From positions 43,420 to 107,419 of the forward strand of contig JAGPEQ010000002.1 of assembly GCA_018056955.1 (NCBI GenBank): a DNA stretch of 64,000 nt, in the 5' to 3' direction. The stretch is from Bacteroidales bacterium. Its GTDB lineage: Bacteria > Bacteroidota > Bacteroidia > Bacteroidales > Tenuifilaceae. Below are positions 33,866 to 42,287 of this stretch, piece after piece; within the stretch, counting starts at the first letter, position 1; each line of letters opens with the position of its first letter. Below the pieces are notes generated by a model, which saw only the letters and a list, made by a program, of their open reading frames with translations, was not told the origin of the DNA and searched no databases. A program made the position numbers and the translations under genes.

Positions 33866-36367
33866 ATGCTACTATCGGAGTTACAGAACGGGGAATACGG
33901 CATAATAGCAAAAGTAAAGGGACGCGGGGCCTTTAGGAAGCGTATTACCGAAATGGGTTTTGTGAAAGGGAAAAAAGTAACTGTAGTTAAAAACGCTCCC
34001 TTAAAGGATCCTATTGAATACTCAATTATGGGTTACGAGGTATCGCTCCGTCGGAGCGAGGCTTCGCTAATAGAGGTTATTACACCCAGTGAGGCTAAGC
34101 AAATTTTAAACTATCATCCTGATAACCATCAGCTTGTTACCCACACTGAACCTGAAATTATTGACACTGGGGTAAAGGAACTTAGCAAAACTATCAATAT
34201 TGCGTTGGTTGGTAATCCCAATGCTGGGAAGACCAGTATCTTTAATCACCTTGCTGGAGCAAGGGAGCATGTTGGAAATTACAGCGGGGTCACAGTCGAT
34301 TCAAAAAACGCAAAGTTTAAGTATAAGGGATATACAATTAACATTACCGATTTACCGGGTACCTACTCCCTTACAGCCTATACACCCGAGGAGGTATTTG
34401 TACGGCGATTTATCCATGAGCAAAACCCTGACATTGTCATAAATGTTATTGACTCATCAAACCTTGAGCGAAACTTATACCTAACCACCCAGCTTATTGA
34501 TATGGATATCAGGGTGATTGTTGCCCTGAATATGTATGATGAACTACTTGAGAAGGGCGACAGGTTCGATTACACCATGATGGGCAAACTACTTGGTATT
34601 CCATTTGTACCTACCGTTGGTAGCAAAGGTAAGGGGCTCGACAGGCTTTTAGATACAACTATAAATGTTTATGCAGAAAAGGATAAAGTTACCCGCCACA
34701 TCCATGTTAACTACGGTGAAGAGATTGAAAAATCGATACTATCCATTCAAAATGAGATTAAGAAAAATACAGCTATAACCATCAACTATTCCAGCCGATA
34801 CCTTGCCATTAAGCTGTTGGAAAAAGACAAGGTAGCAGATAAAGTGCTGCGCAATGAACCAAACTACCAGGAAATCAGAAACCAAACCGACCGTGAGGTA
34901 AGCAGGCTCGAAAGCCTTTTCCACGAGGATACGGAAACCCTAATAACCGATGCCAAATATGGCTTTATAGCAGGTGCACTAAAGGAAACATTCAAGGAGA
35001 GCAGCCACAAGAAGCGTCTGGTTACTGAACAAATCGACGCAATACTTACCCACCGTTTACTGGGATTCCCCATATTTATTTTCCTGATATGGCTCACGTT
35101 TTACACCACATTCACCCTGGGGCAATACCCTATGGAGTGGATTGAACTGGGAGTGGAATGGATTAGTAACACCATTAGTACATACATGGCCAGTGGCCCT
35201 TTAAAAGACCTTTTGGTAAACGGGATTATAAGCGGTGTAGGAAGTGTAATTGTTTTTCTACCCAATATCTTGATCCTTTTCCTATTCATATCGCTACTTG
35301 AGGATACTGGGTATATGGCACGTGCTGCATTTATCATGGATAAGCTGATGCACAAAATTGGGCTCCATGGTAAATCGTTCATACCCCTTGTGATGGGGTT
35401 TGGATGCAATGTTCCAGCCATAATGGCCTCGCGAACCATTGAAAACCGCAATAACCGATTAGTAACCATGCTCATTACGCCTTTCATGAGCTGTAGCGCC
35501 AGATTGCCGGTTTACATACTTATTCTGGGTGCATTTTTCCCGGAAAACGCAGGAAACCTTCTGTTTGTTATATACTTTACGGGTATACTGCTTGCCATTG
35601 GAACAGCCCTAGCATTCAAGAAAACCATTTTCAAAGCGGAGGATTTGCCCTTTGTAATGGAACTTCCACCCTACCGTATGCCAACTTTACGATCGACCCT
35701 ATTGCACATGTGGCACAAGGGGTCGCAATACCTAAAAAAGATGGGGGGAGTAATCCTGGTAGCTGTAATCTTTGTATGGGCATTGGGCTATTACCCTCGC
35801 AAAGTGAACTACACCAGGGATTATAATGCCGAAATTGAAACTATTACGCAAAAGATTTCGGAAGAAAAGCTCTCCCAACCCTCTATGGATAGCCTAAACC
35901 AGACAATACATCAACTTGAGTTGGAAATGGAGGCCGAAAGGCAAGCCAATTCGTATCTTGGACGGATAGGCAAATTTATTGAACCAGCCATTCGCCCTCT
36001 CGGGTTCGATTGGAAAATGGGTGTAAGTCTTCTTTCAGGAGTTGCTGCCAAGGAGATTGTAGTTAGTACGCTGGGCGTACTTTACCAAACCGATCCCGAT
36101 TCCGACAGCGGTGGACTTGCTCAAAAACTCCGAAACGAAACCCACCAATCAGGGAAATTAAGCGGACAGGTGGTTTTTACAAAAGTTACTGCACTCGCAT
36201 TCCTTATCTTTATTCTAGTTTACTTCCCCTGCGTGGCTGTAATCTCTGCTATTAAGAACGAGTCGGGTTCGTGGAAGTGGGCTCTCTTTACAATAGTTTT
36301 TACTACCTCGCTGGCATGGGTTTTAGCATTTTTGGTTTACCAAATTGGTAATATAATAATTGGTTGA
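33866..36367 (+). CDS. feoB: FeoA-FeoB fusion, ferrous iron transporter
   Basis: The 833-residue protein fuses a FeoA SH3-like domain (1-75; MLLSELQNGEYGIIAKVKG) to FeoB. The FeoB G domain shows G1 GNPNAGKT (116-123), the G2 region with the threonine of GNYSGVTV, G3 DLPGTYSL and G4 NMYDELLEKGD. The membrane part has the paired Gate motifs (FGCNVPAIMASRTIENRNNRL, then SCSARLPVY). It imports Fe2+ across the inner membrane, mainly under anoxic conditions. FeoA-FeoB fusions are common in Bacteroidota. The next small gene follows one base after its stop. Confidence 0.96.
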   Translation: MLLSELQNGEYGIIAKVKGRGAFRKRITEMGFVKGKKVTVVKNAPLKDPIEYSIMGYEVSLRRSEASLIEVITPSEAKQILNYHPDNHQLVTHTEPEIIDTGVKELSKTINIALVGNPNAGKTSIFNHLAGAREHVGNYSGVTVDSKNAKFKYKGYTINITDLPGTYSLTAYTPEEVFVRRFIHEQNPDIVINVIDSSNLERNLYLTTQLIDMDIRVIVALNMYDELLEKGDRFDYTMMGKLLGIPFVPTVGSKGKGLDRLLDTTINVYAEKDKVTRHIHVNYGEEIEKSILSIQNEIKKNTAITINYSSRYLAIKLLEKDKVADKVLRNEPNYQEIRNQTDREVSRLESLFHEDTETLITDAKYGFIAGALKETFKESSHKKRLVTEQIDAILTHRLLGFPIFIFLIWLTFYTTFTLGQYPMEWIELGVEWISNTISTYMASGPLKDLLVNGIISGVGSVIVFLPNILILFLFISLLEDTGYMARAAFIMDKLMHKIGLHGKSFIPLVMGFGCNVPAIMASRTIENRNNRLVTMLITPFMSCSARLPVYILILGAFFPENAGNLLFVIYFTGILLAIGTALAFKKTIFKAEDLPFVMELPPYRMPTLRSTLLHMWHKGSQYLKKMGGVILVAVIFVWALGYYPRKVNYTRDYNAEIETITQKISEEKLSQPSMDSLNQTIHQLELEMEAERQANSYLGRIGKFIEPAIRPLGFDWKMGVSLLSGVAAKEIVVSTLGVLYQTDPDSDSGGLAQKLRNETHQSGKLSGQVVFTKVTALAFLIFILVYFPCVAVISAIKNESGSWKWALFTIVFTTSLAWVLAFLVYQIGNIIIG

Positions 36368-36368
36368 T

Positions 36369-36536
36369 ATGGTTCAGGAAATAGCAGTATTAATAATAGT
36401 ATTAGGAGCAGTGGGATATACTGCATACAATGTGTATCAAATTTTTAACCCAAAACGTATAAATTCGGGTAAATGTGCCGGATGTTCATCGGCTTCATGC
36501 ACAATAAGCAATTTGAATCAACCCTCAAAAAAATGA
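36369..36536 (+). CDS. FeoB-associated Cys-rich membrane protein (55 aa)
   Basis: A short gene starting one base after the feoAB stop. The 55-residue product has one N-terminal transmembrane helix (MVQEIAVLIIVLGAVGYTAY) and a short tail with three cysteines in GKCAGCSSASC. This is the shape of the small FeoB-associated Cys-rich proteins (FeoC-like position) found behind feoB in many Bacteroidota. The cysteines may hold or sense iron at the cytoplasmic side. The gene is easily missed because of its size. Confidence 0.85.
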   Translation: MVQEIAVLIIVLGAVGYTAYNVYQIFNPKRINSGKCAGCSSASCTISNLNQPSKK

Positions 36537-36582
36537 ACTTTTTGTTCCTTTTTATGTTTAGCTATATTAGGTGAGATGTAAG

Positions 36583-37044
36583 ATGAAAAAGGTTACCCAA
36601 AAAATAGTATCAATTACTATAGCAACTATAGTGCTACTATCCACTAGTGGGTTTAACCTCTTCATACATCATTGCCAGTGCGAGGGTGAAATTCACCTGT
36701 CCATTTTTAATGAAGTTGGATGCAACCATACACACGCCAAAACACATGCACACTGCTGCAATGTTCATTTTGATGAAACACTCAAATTTAACGAAAAGCA
36801 ATCGTGTGGATGCTGGAACGAGGTGTTAAAGGTTAAAACCGATAGCTACTCAAACCTTCAGATGGTTGAAACCGGTAATCTTTTTTCAAAGTACATAGCA
36901 GTAAACCACCACAAAGGGCTAAATACATCAATTCAAAAGTTAATCCCAACTTACAAAACCAATTGGGATAAAGCCCCACCCTGCAGTACGGGGAAAAAAA
37001 TCTGCATTGAAAATCATCAGCTAAAAATAGCCCATACAATTTAA
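36583..37044 (+). CDS. Exported His/Cys-rich protein (HYC_CC_PP-like)
   Basis: The 153-residue protein has an N-terminal signal or membrane segment (MKKVTQKIVSITIATIVLLS) and a mature region rich in His and Cys: FIHHCQCEGE, CNHTHAKTHAHCCNVHFDE, CGCW and PPCSTGKK. The pattern resembles the HYC_CC_PP proteins of Bacteroidota (CQC, CC and PP motifs) that lie near TonB receptors and HMA proteins, and it suggests periplasmic metal binding, probably copper or iron. The ATG at 36583 is chosen over a GTG at 36571. Confidence 0.75.
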   Translation: MKKVTQKIVSITIATIVLLSTSGFNLFIHHCQCEGEIHLSIFNEVGCNHTHAKTHAHCCNVHFDETLKFNEKQSCGCWNEVLKVKTDSYSNLQMVETGNLFSKYIAVNHHKGLNTSIQKLIPTYKTNWDKAPPCSTGKKICIENHQLKIAHTI

Positions 37045-37143
37045 CTATTACAGGGAGTTTTTCTCCATGCAACCCTCAATTGCGCTTATTTATTGCTGTT
37101 AGCGCTCATATTTGATTTCAACAACAATTTAAGAATTACCACT

Positions 37144-39348
37144 ATGAAACGTATATTAACATTACTGTTACTATGGGTTTCAGCTCAACATATCATTAAA
37201 GCACAGAATAAAGATTTTGTTTATGGTTATGTTTACGAGCTGAACGAGAAAGGCGACAGTATTCCGCTCCAAGGAGCCGCCGTAATTTGGCTGAACAGCC
37301 AAGTTGGTACAACTACCGATGAAAGCGGTTACTTTTCTTTAAATAAGGTGCAAGGCAACCAGATAGCTATAAGTTTCGTTGGTTTTAAAACCGATACCAT
37401 AAGTATTGAGAATGTAGATTTTCCGCTACGCCATGTCCTGAAATCAACTATAAGTATCGATGCCGTAACGGTAAAAGCTGACAGGGCAAATACCTTTATA
37501 CAGCAGCTAAACCCAATACAAACAGTTGTACTTACATCGGGAGAGCTTACCCGCGCTGCATGCTGCAACCTATCGGAAAGCTTTGAAACGAATGCTTCCG
37601 TTGATGTGTCGTATAGCGATGCCATTACCGGGGCAAAGCAAATTCAGCTGCTGGGGTTAGCAGGAATATACACCCAGATGCAGTATGAAAATATACCCAC
37701 AATGCGAGGGTTGGCATCAACCTTTGGTTTAAGTTATGTTCCTGGGCCATGGATGGAATCAATTCAAGTATCAAAGGGAACTGCATCGGTCAGCAACGGG
37801 TACGAAAGCATAACCGGACAAATCAATATTGAGTACAAGAAACCCTGGGCTGAGGAAAAGTCGTACCTGAACCTTTACACCAACTCACTTGGTATGGCTG
37901 AACTTAATGCTAACTACGCATTCGATGTTACCCCCACCGTATCATCAATGGTGCTGGTGCATGGAAGTATGCTAAGCAACCGGGTTGACCACAACCACGA
38001 CCAATTCCTTGACCACCCGCTTACCCAACAGTACCACCTGTTTAACCGATGGAAGTACCAGGGTAAGAAGTGGGAATCGCAAGTTGGAGTGAAGTTTATG
38101 AATGAGGACAGGCTAGCCGGACAGGTTAAGTATTATACCAATACTCAACCCCTGATTGGTAACCCCTACGGGGTAAAGTACTCAACCCAATTACTTGAGG
38201 CCTTTAACAAAACCGGATACATTTCCCAAAGACCAAACACAAGTATTGGGCTTATCAATGCCGTATCGCTCCACAGTCAGGATGCAACCATAGGTGTTAG
38301 AATGCACAACGCCAAACAGCTTAGCTACTACGGCAACCTGGTTGCAATAACCTATATTGGCAATACAAACCACAACATTAAAGGAGGCGCAACCCTCAGG
38401 TACGATAGGTACGATGAAACTTTCAATAACACCCCTTACGATCGCACCGAGTGGGTCAAAGGTATTTACGGCGAATACACCTATAAACATCTGGAAATTC
38501 TTACACTAATGGCTGGCATAAGGGTTGACCAAAATAGTAGGTTTGGCACTCTTGTGACACCTCGTTTCCACGGGATGGTAAAACCAGTTTCGACCTTAAC
38601 CATTAGGTTCAGCGCAGGGAAAGGATACAGATCGCCAAATTTCATTGCTGAGAACTCAAACCTATTGGTGAGTTCACGGAACCTGGTAGTAGAGGAAAAT
38701 CCAAGAATTGAAGAAGCCTGGAATGCCGGGATTAGCATGAATCAGAAATTCAAACTTTTGAATCAAAACTATAGTTTAACCGCCGATTATTACTATGTGT
38801 GGTTTGAAAATCAGTTCATTGCCGATATCGACAGGGATAACATTGCAGTTTACTTCTATAATCTGAAAGGCAAATCGTATTCAAATACCTTGCAGCTGGA
38901 ACTTTCAGGCGAGCCAATCAGGAACTTGCAGTTTACCTTGGCATACCGAATAAACGATGTTAAACAAACCATTAACGATACGTTAAAGCAAAAACCACTT
39001 GTAAGCCGCAACAAGGGTTTGCTTACCGCTGGTTATAAAACCCCATCGCGTAAGTGGCAGTTCGACTATACCATTCAGTATAACGGTAGTGGAAGGCTTC
39101 CAAAAGGGTATGGACTAAATCGAGAATCATACTATAACCCTTTTATTACCATGAATATTCAGGTAACCAAGATGTTTCGTAAGTTTGATTTCTACATAGG
39201 CGTTGAAAACCTTACAGGGTTCACTCAGAAAGATCCTATTGTATCGTGGGAAAATCCGTGGAGTTCAGCATTTGATGCATCGCAAATTTGGGGTCCCTTA
39301 ACCGGTCAAAAATTTTATGCCGGATTTAGAATGTCCATCTGGAAATAA
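37144..39348 (+). CDS. TonB-dependent receptor, probably for a metal or metal chelate
   Basis: The 734-residue protein has a signal peptide (MKRILTLLLLWVSAQHIIKAQ), a CarboxypepD_reg-like beta-sandwich domain (FVYGYVYELNEKG...TTDESGYFSLNKV), a plug domain with LTRAACCNLSESFETNASVDVSYSDAITG and a barrel ending in FRMSIWK. The CC-containing plug motif and the neighbours (His/Cys-rich protein upstream, two HMA proteins downstream) point to metal traffic. The start at 37144 is preferred because it begins the signal peptide. Substrate is inferred, not shown. Confidence 0.88.
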   Translation: MKRILTLLLLWVSAQHIIKAQNKDFVYGYVYELNEKGDSIPLQGAAVIWLNSQVGTTTDESGYFSLNKVQGNQIAISFVGFKTDTISIENVDFPLRHVLKSTISIDAVTVKADRANTFIQQLNPIQTVVLTSGELTRAACCNLSESFETNASVDVSYSDAITGAKQIQLLGLAGIYTQMQYENIPTMRGLASTFGLSYVPGPWMESIQVSKGTASVSNGYESITGQINIEYKKPWAEEKSYLNLYTNSLGMAELNANYAFDVTPTVSSMVLVHGSMLSNRVDHNHDQFLDHPLTQQYHLFNRWKYQGKKWESQVGVKFMNEDRLAGQVKYYTNTQPLIGNPYGVKYSTQLLEAFNKTGYISQRPNTSIGLINAVSLHSQDATIGVRMHNAKQLSYYGNLVAITYIGNTNHNIKGGATLRYDRYDETFNNTPYDRTEWVKGIYGEYTYKHLEILTLMAGIRVDQNSRFGTLVTPRFHGMVKPVSTLTIRFSAGKGYRSPNFIAENSNLLVSSRNLVVEENPRIEEAWNAGISMNQKFKLLNQNYSLTADYYYVWFENQFIADIDRDNIAVYFYNLKGKSYSNTLQLELSGEPIRNLQFTLAYRINDVKQTINDTLKQKPLVSRNKGLLTAGYKTPSRKWQFDYTIQYNGSGRLPKGYGLNRESYYNPFITMNIQVTKMFRKFDFYIGVENLTGFTQKDPIVSWENPWSSAFDASQIWGPLTGQKFYAGFRMSIWK

Positions 39349-39371
39349 TGTAAACCTTAAAATTAACTACT

Positions 39372-39581
39372 ATGATGACAATAACGCTTAAAGTAAAAAA
39401 CATGAAATGTATGGGTTGTGTTAACACCATACTGGGAAACCTACCTACGGTAAACGGAATTACCAACGTGAAAGCCAATCTGGTTTCGCAAACCGTAACC
39501 TTTGACTATGAAACGCAAACAAGCCTTGAGCAGGCTATTGCAAAACTAAAAGAGCTGGGGTATCCTGCCGAAATGCAATAA
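39372..39581 (+). CDS. Cytoplasmic heavy-metal-associated (HMA) protein
   Basis: A 69-residue ferredoxin-like HMA domain with the metal-binding motif MKCMGC near residues 11-16, like copper chaperones (CopZ/Atx1 type). It has no signal peptide. It follows the TonB receptor by 23 bases and precedes a second, exported HMA protein, suggesting one operon for metal handling on both sides of the inner membrane. Confidence 0.88.
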   Translation: MMTITLKVKNMKCMGCVNTILGNLPTVNGITNVKANLVSQTVTFDYETQTSLEQAIAKLKELGYPAEMQ

Positions 39582-39604
39582 TTAACCATAAATACAAAAA
39601 CACC

Positions 39605-39907
39605 ATGAGAAAGATTATTACACTGACACTAATACTGCTAGGGTTTGCTGTATTAACGTCGCAAGCACAAAAGGTTGAAATCAAATCTGTCACCTTTGAG
39701 GTTAACATGCACTGCCAGTCGTGCAAGGCAAAAATTGAACGCGATATTGTTTTTGAGAAAGGGGTTAAGGAGGTTGAAGCCACACTCGACAAGAAGTTGG
39801 TAACTATTAAGTACGATGCCACAAAAACTGACCCCGATAAAATTGCCAGAGCAATCGAGAAACTTGGTTACACCGCAAAAGTAGTGGAAACCAAACAAAA
39901 AGATTAA
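39605..39907 (+). CDS. Exported heavy-metal-associated (HMA) protein
   Basis: The 100-residue protein has a signal peptide (MRKIITLTLILLGFAVLTSQAQ) followed by an HMA domain with MHCQSCKAKIERDI. The two cysteines are the expected metal ligands. It is the periplasmic counterpart of the preceding gene and the last gene of the operon before a strong terminator. Confidence 0.88.
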   Translation: MRKIITLTLILLGFAVLTSQAQKVEIKSVTFEVNMHCQSCKAKIERDIVFEKGVKEVEATLDKKLVTIKYDATKTDPDKIARAIEKLGYTAKVVETKQKD

Positions 39908-39930
39908 TCGCTTATTTGTTGAAAAATTTT

Positions 39931-39962
39931 AAACGGAAACCAAACAACGGTTTCCGTTTTTT
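39931..39962 (+). terminator. Intrinsic terminator of the metal operon
   Basis: A perfect 11-base stem AAACGGAAACC / GGTTTCCGTTT (39931-39941 and 39949-39959) followed by T residues. Confidence 0.92.
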
Positions 39963-39982
39963 CTACATTTACATACACAAAA

Positions 39983-40057
39983 CTAGGGGTGCCTGAGTAA
40001 GGCTGAGATAATACCCTTACAACCTGAACAGGATAATACCTGCGTAGGGAAGTTTTG
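39983..40057 (+). ncRNA. TPP riboswitch (THI box)
   Basis: The bases carry the full order of TPP aptamer elements: AGGGGTGCC, CTGAGATAATACCCTT with the CTGAGA core, ACCTGAACAGGATAATACC, and GCGTAGGGAAGT at the end. AACTAGGGG at the left pairs with the closing segment as P1. All conserved THI-box blocks are present, so ligand binding should be intact. It is preceded by the terminator of the metal operon and followed by a gene that is only a 44-codon stump, so the riboswitch now appears to control nothing functional. Confidence 0.93.
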
Positions 40058-40130
40058 AGGTTTGCTCATTACAGCTTTTACCCAAGTAGCATATCCTAGT
40101 TTATAATGTTTAGCTAAAAACTTATAAGCT

Positions 40131-40265
40131 ATGGAGTTCCAAATTTCAAGTGGAATTGTCGAATCGTATTTCCACAAATTCAAAAAAAATCTTAATGTAG
40201 ATGTTGCCATTGTAGGAGGAGACCCCTCTGGATTACTTGCTGCCTATTACCTAGTCGTCCCTTAA
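40131..40265 (+). pseudogene. Truncated Thi4-like thiazole synthase (remnant)
   Basis: An open frame of 44 codons starts 73 bases after the riboswitch. Its translation, MEFQISSGIVESYFHKFKKN then LNVDVAIVGGDPSGLLAAYYL, matches the N-terminus of Thi4-type ADP-thiazole synthases (short helix, then the FAD/NAD-like nucleotide-binding DVAIVGGGPSGL-AAYYLA). The third glycine of the GGGPSG turn is Asp. After AAYYL the frame leaves the family and stops within four codons. Full Thi4 proteins are about 250-300 residues. The riboswitch context supports a thiamin gene. Confidence 0.8.
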
Positions 40266-40435
40266 AAAGTCAATTTGAAAACTTTATTTGAAAAAAATAA
40301 AGGGTAGTATCCACTTACTTCAGCGAATTGCTCAAAAACTATTCTCTTCAATTCAACTATTTCGACAAAAATTCCATAGTTGCAACTTATGTGATATGAT
40401 TCCGAATTTAAGCTAAATCGCTCCTCAGCTCTATA
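40254..40435 (-). mobile_element. Probable insertion-sequence end (scar)
   Basis: Directly where the Thi4 homology stops the sequence reads AGTCGTCCCTTAAAAAGTC. On minus, a frame open for 57 codons (ending KVFKLTF) runs into this segment, with its stop codon TAA inside the candidate terminal repeat, a layout typical of transposase genes and IS ends. The frame has no start codon of its own and is in the same frame as the upstream TPR gene stop, so chance openness is possible. No second end, target duplication or known transposase motif is visible. It is best read as the leftover of an insertion that removed the rest of the thiamin gene. Confidence 0.4.
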
Positions 40436-41179
40436 TCACACTTTCGGTAACAGTTCCTCCTTTACCCACTTGTAGTTGGGCTCCATGGTCAGTAAGGTTT
40501 GGTAAATTTTTTTGGCAAGGTTTTTATTGCCAGCTTTTTGCGCTGCAAGCCCCATTTGTGTATAGGTGTTGATATACCACCATGTTTTGGGTTTACCAGT
40601 TGGATATTCCTTTTCAATTAGCTCAATGGCTTTGCGGTAAAGATCAACCGCCTCGGTTGGGTTGCCCCCCACTATGGCCGGGGCGTAATGCCGTGCATTG
40701 CCCTTCTCAATGAGTGCATAGTAATTTGTTGGGCTAAGCGCCAGTGCCTCATCAATCAGCAATGAACTTTTAGGGCCAAGGAATGGCGCCTTGTAGGGAT
40801 TTATGGAGATTTGGTATGCCAACAGGGCTGCCTGTATTGCATTTGCGGTTGACTGGTAGGCAGGTATCTTGGCTAAATAATTGGCATGAACCTCAGCTTT
40901 TTCAATTAAACGCTTGGCTTTTTCGGTTTGCTTTACGCCCAAAAGGTATCCAATATAACCGTACTGGGCGTGTAAAAGTTTAAATCGGTTTGCAGCAGTT
41001 GGACTTTTAGCTAAAAGAGCATCAAGTTCGTTCAGAACCTTTTCCCAATCGGCCATGTTACCGGAAATAAAAGCAACATAGAGCCGGTGGTCGAAATCAT
41101 CGTTAATACTTGCGATTAACGGTTGCTGATTAAGCAACAAAATGGAAAAGATGGCAACTAACAAAAATCCTTTAGCCAT
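40436..41179 (-). CDS. Exported TPR-like protein in the carotenoid cluster
   Basis: The 247-residue protein has a signal peptide (MAKGFLLVAIFSILLLNQQPLIAS) and helical repeats of TPR type: NELDALLAKSPTAANRFKLL, LLIDEALALSPTNYYALIEKGNA, EAVDLYRKAIELIEKEY, AKKIYQTLLTMEPNYKWVKEELL. It follows the glycosyltransferase by 10 bases as the last gene of the minus-strand carotenoid operon. A role in assembling or exporting the tailored pigment is possible but unproven. Confidence 0.8.
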   Translation of the reverse strand: MAKGFLLVAIFSILLLNQQPLIASINDDFDHRLYVAFISGNMADWEKVLNELDALLAKSPTAANRFKLLHAQYGYIGYLLGVKQTEKAKRLIEKAEVHANYLAKIPAYQSTANAIQAALLAYQISINPYKAPFLGPKSSLLIDEALALSPTNYYALIEKGNARHYAPAIVGGNPTEAVDLYRKAIELIEKEYPTGKPKTWWYINTYTQMGLAAQKAGNKNLAKKIYQTLLTMEPNYKWVKEELLPKV

Positions 41180-41189
41180 AGAAATGCTA

Positions 41190-42287
41190 TTATATTTTTC
41201 TTCCCTTCCATATCAGAGTTCCCCGTTTACGATTTTTTTCCCAGCGTATCACCATTTGCAGGAATGAAATCTGTTGATATGGAAAAAGTATAACAGCTTT
41301 AAAAACATTTTGTTTGGATAAGTCAGCAATAAACAAACGCGCCATTATGACCGAAAAAAAGTAAGTAAAAACCAACGGGAAAGGCATAAAAAACATAACC
41401 AGGAAAGGCCCTAATGTGGTAATGGCGGCAAAGCTGAACATTACATTCCTATTGCCGCCAAAAAATTCACAAACGTTTTTTGAGAAACCCTCAATGGCAT
41501 CGCTACCGCTAGCATACATCCTACAGCGTATATCGCCTGGCGTGCCAAGTAGGGTGGAAATTCGATACCTAAATCGTTTCATCTCTCTGGCAATTAGAAT
41601 ATCCTCCACCGGATTGCTTCTATATATTTCATGGAAACGATGTTTACGGTAGGTTTCTGCCTTAAACATCATCATTTGTCCGTTGGCTGCCGAAAGTGAC
41701 CGACGACGGCTCCACAAAACGAGCTTTAAGGGCAATAACGACAGTAAAATCCACTGCATTACAGGAACAGTGATGGCCTCACCAAATGAGCCTAGCACCT
41801 GGTATGGGAAAAACGATAGTAGATGAAGTTTCTTATGCTGCATGTAAGCCAAGGCTTGCCCCACAAAACTTTTCTCCACCCTAACATCGGCATCAAGGAA
41901 TAAAAGGTAATTGCCATTTGCTTGTAAGGCAAGCTGATGACATGCATTATTTTTCCCCAGCCAACCCTCCGGCAAACCACTGCCGTTTATCAACCTAAAT
42001 CGGTTATCGGCTTTCACAAACTGCTCAACAATTTTACCGGTGGCATCGGTCGATAAATCGTTGTAAACAATTACCTCAATATTGGTATAGCTTTGCGATT
42101 GCAAATCGGCAAGCAGGTTTTGAATATTTGCCTCCTCATTGCGTGCAGGAATAAGCACCGAAACGGTTTCGGACGATATTATCGGATAGCTCTGCAGGTA
42201 GGGTTGAGTAAAGTAGTTGAAAAGCGCAACCAAAAACCGAATAATTGCAAAAATTACAATAGGAAGCACTAGGTAAAACAGTATCAT
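41190..42287 (-). CDS. Family 2 glycosyltransferase, probable carotenoid glycosyltransferase
   Basis: The 365-residue protein is a membrane GT2: an N-terminal helix, then VSVLIPARNEEANIQNLL, the DXD-type FLDADVRVEKSF, the NPVEDILIAREMKR region in the place of the acceptor/ED motif, and three C-terminal hydrophobic segments. It resembles CruC/CrtQ-type enzymes that glycosylate carotenoids or their acids. Its start overlaps the acyltransferase stop (ATGA), and it lies in the same transcript as cruF and a crtD-like gene, which supports a pigment-tailoring role. Confidence 0.8.
   Translation of the reverse strand: MILFYLVLPIVIFAIIRFLVALFNYFTQPYLQSYPIISSETVSVLIPARNEEANIQNLLADLQSQSYTNIEVIVYNDLSTDATGKIVEQFVKADNRFRLINGSGLPEGWLGKNNACHQLALQANGNYLLFLDADVRVEKSFVGQALAYMQHKKLHLLSFFPYQVLGSFGEAITVPVMQWILLSLLPLKLVLWSRRRSLSAANGQMMMFKAETYRKHRFHEIYRSNPVEDILIAREMKRFRYRISTLLGTPGDIRCRMYASGSDAIEGFSKNVCEFFGGNRNVMFSFAAITTLGPFLVMFFMPFPLVFTYFFSVIMARLFIADLSKQNVFKAVILFPYQQISFLQMVIRWEKNRKRGTLIWKGRKI

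Noticed and set aside
39983..40210. Minus-strand frame of 75 codons
   Set aside because: It runs through the TPP riboswitch and the thi4 stump on the opposite strand and has no homology-like features.
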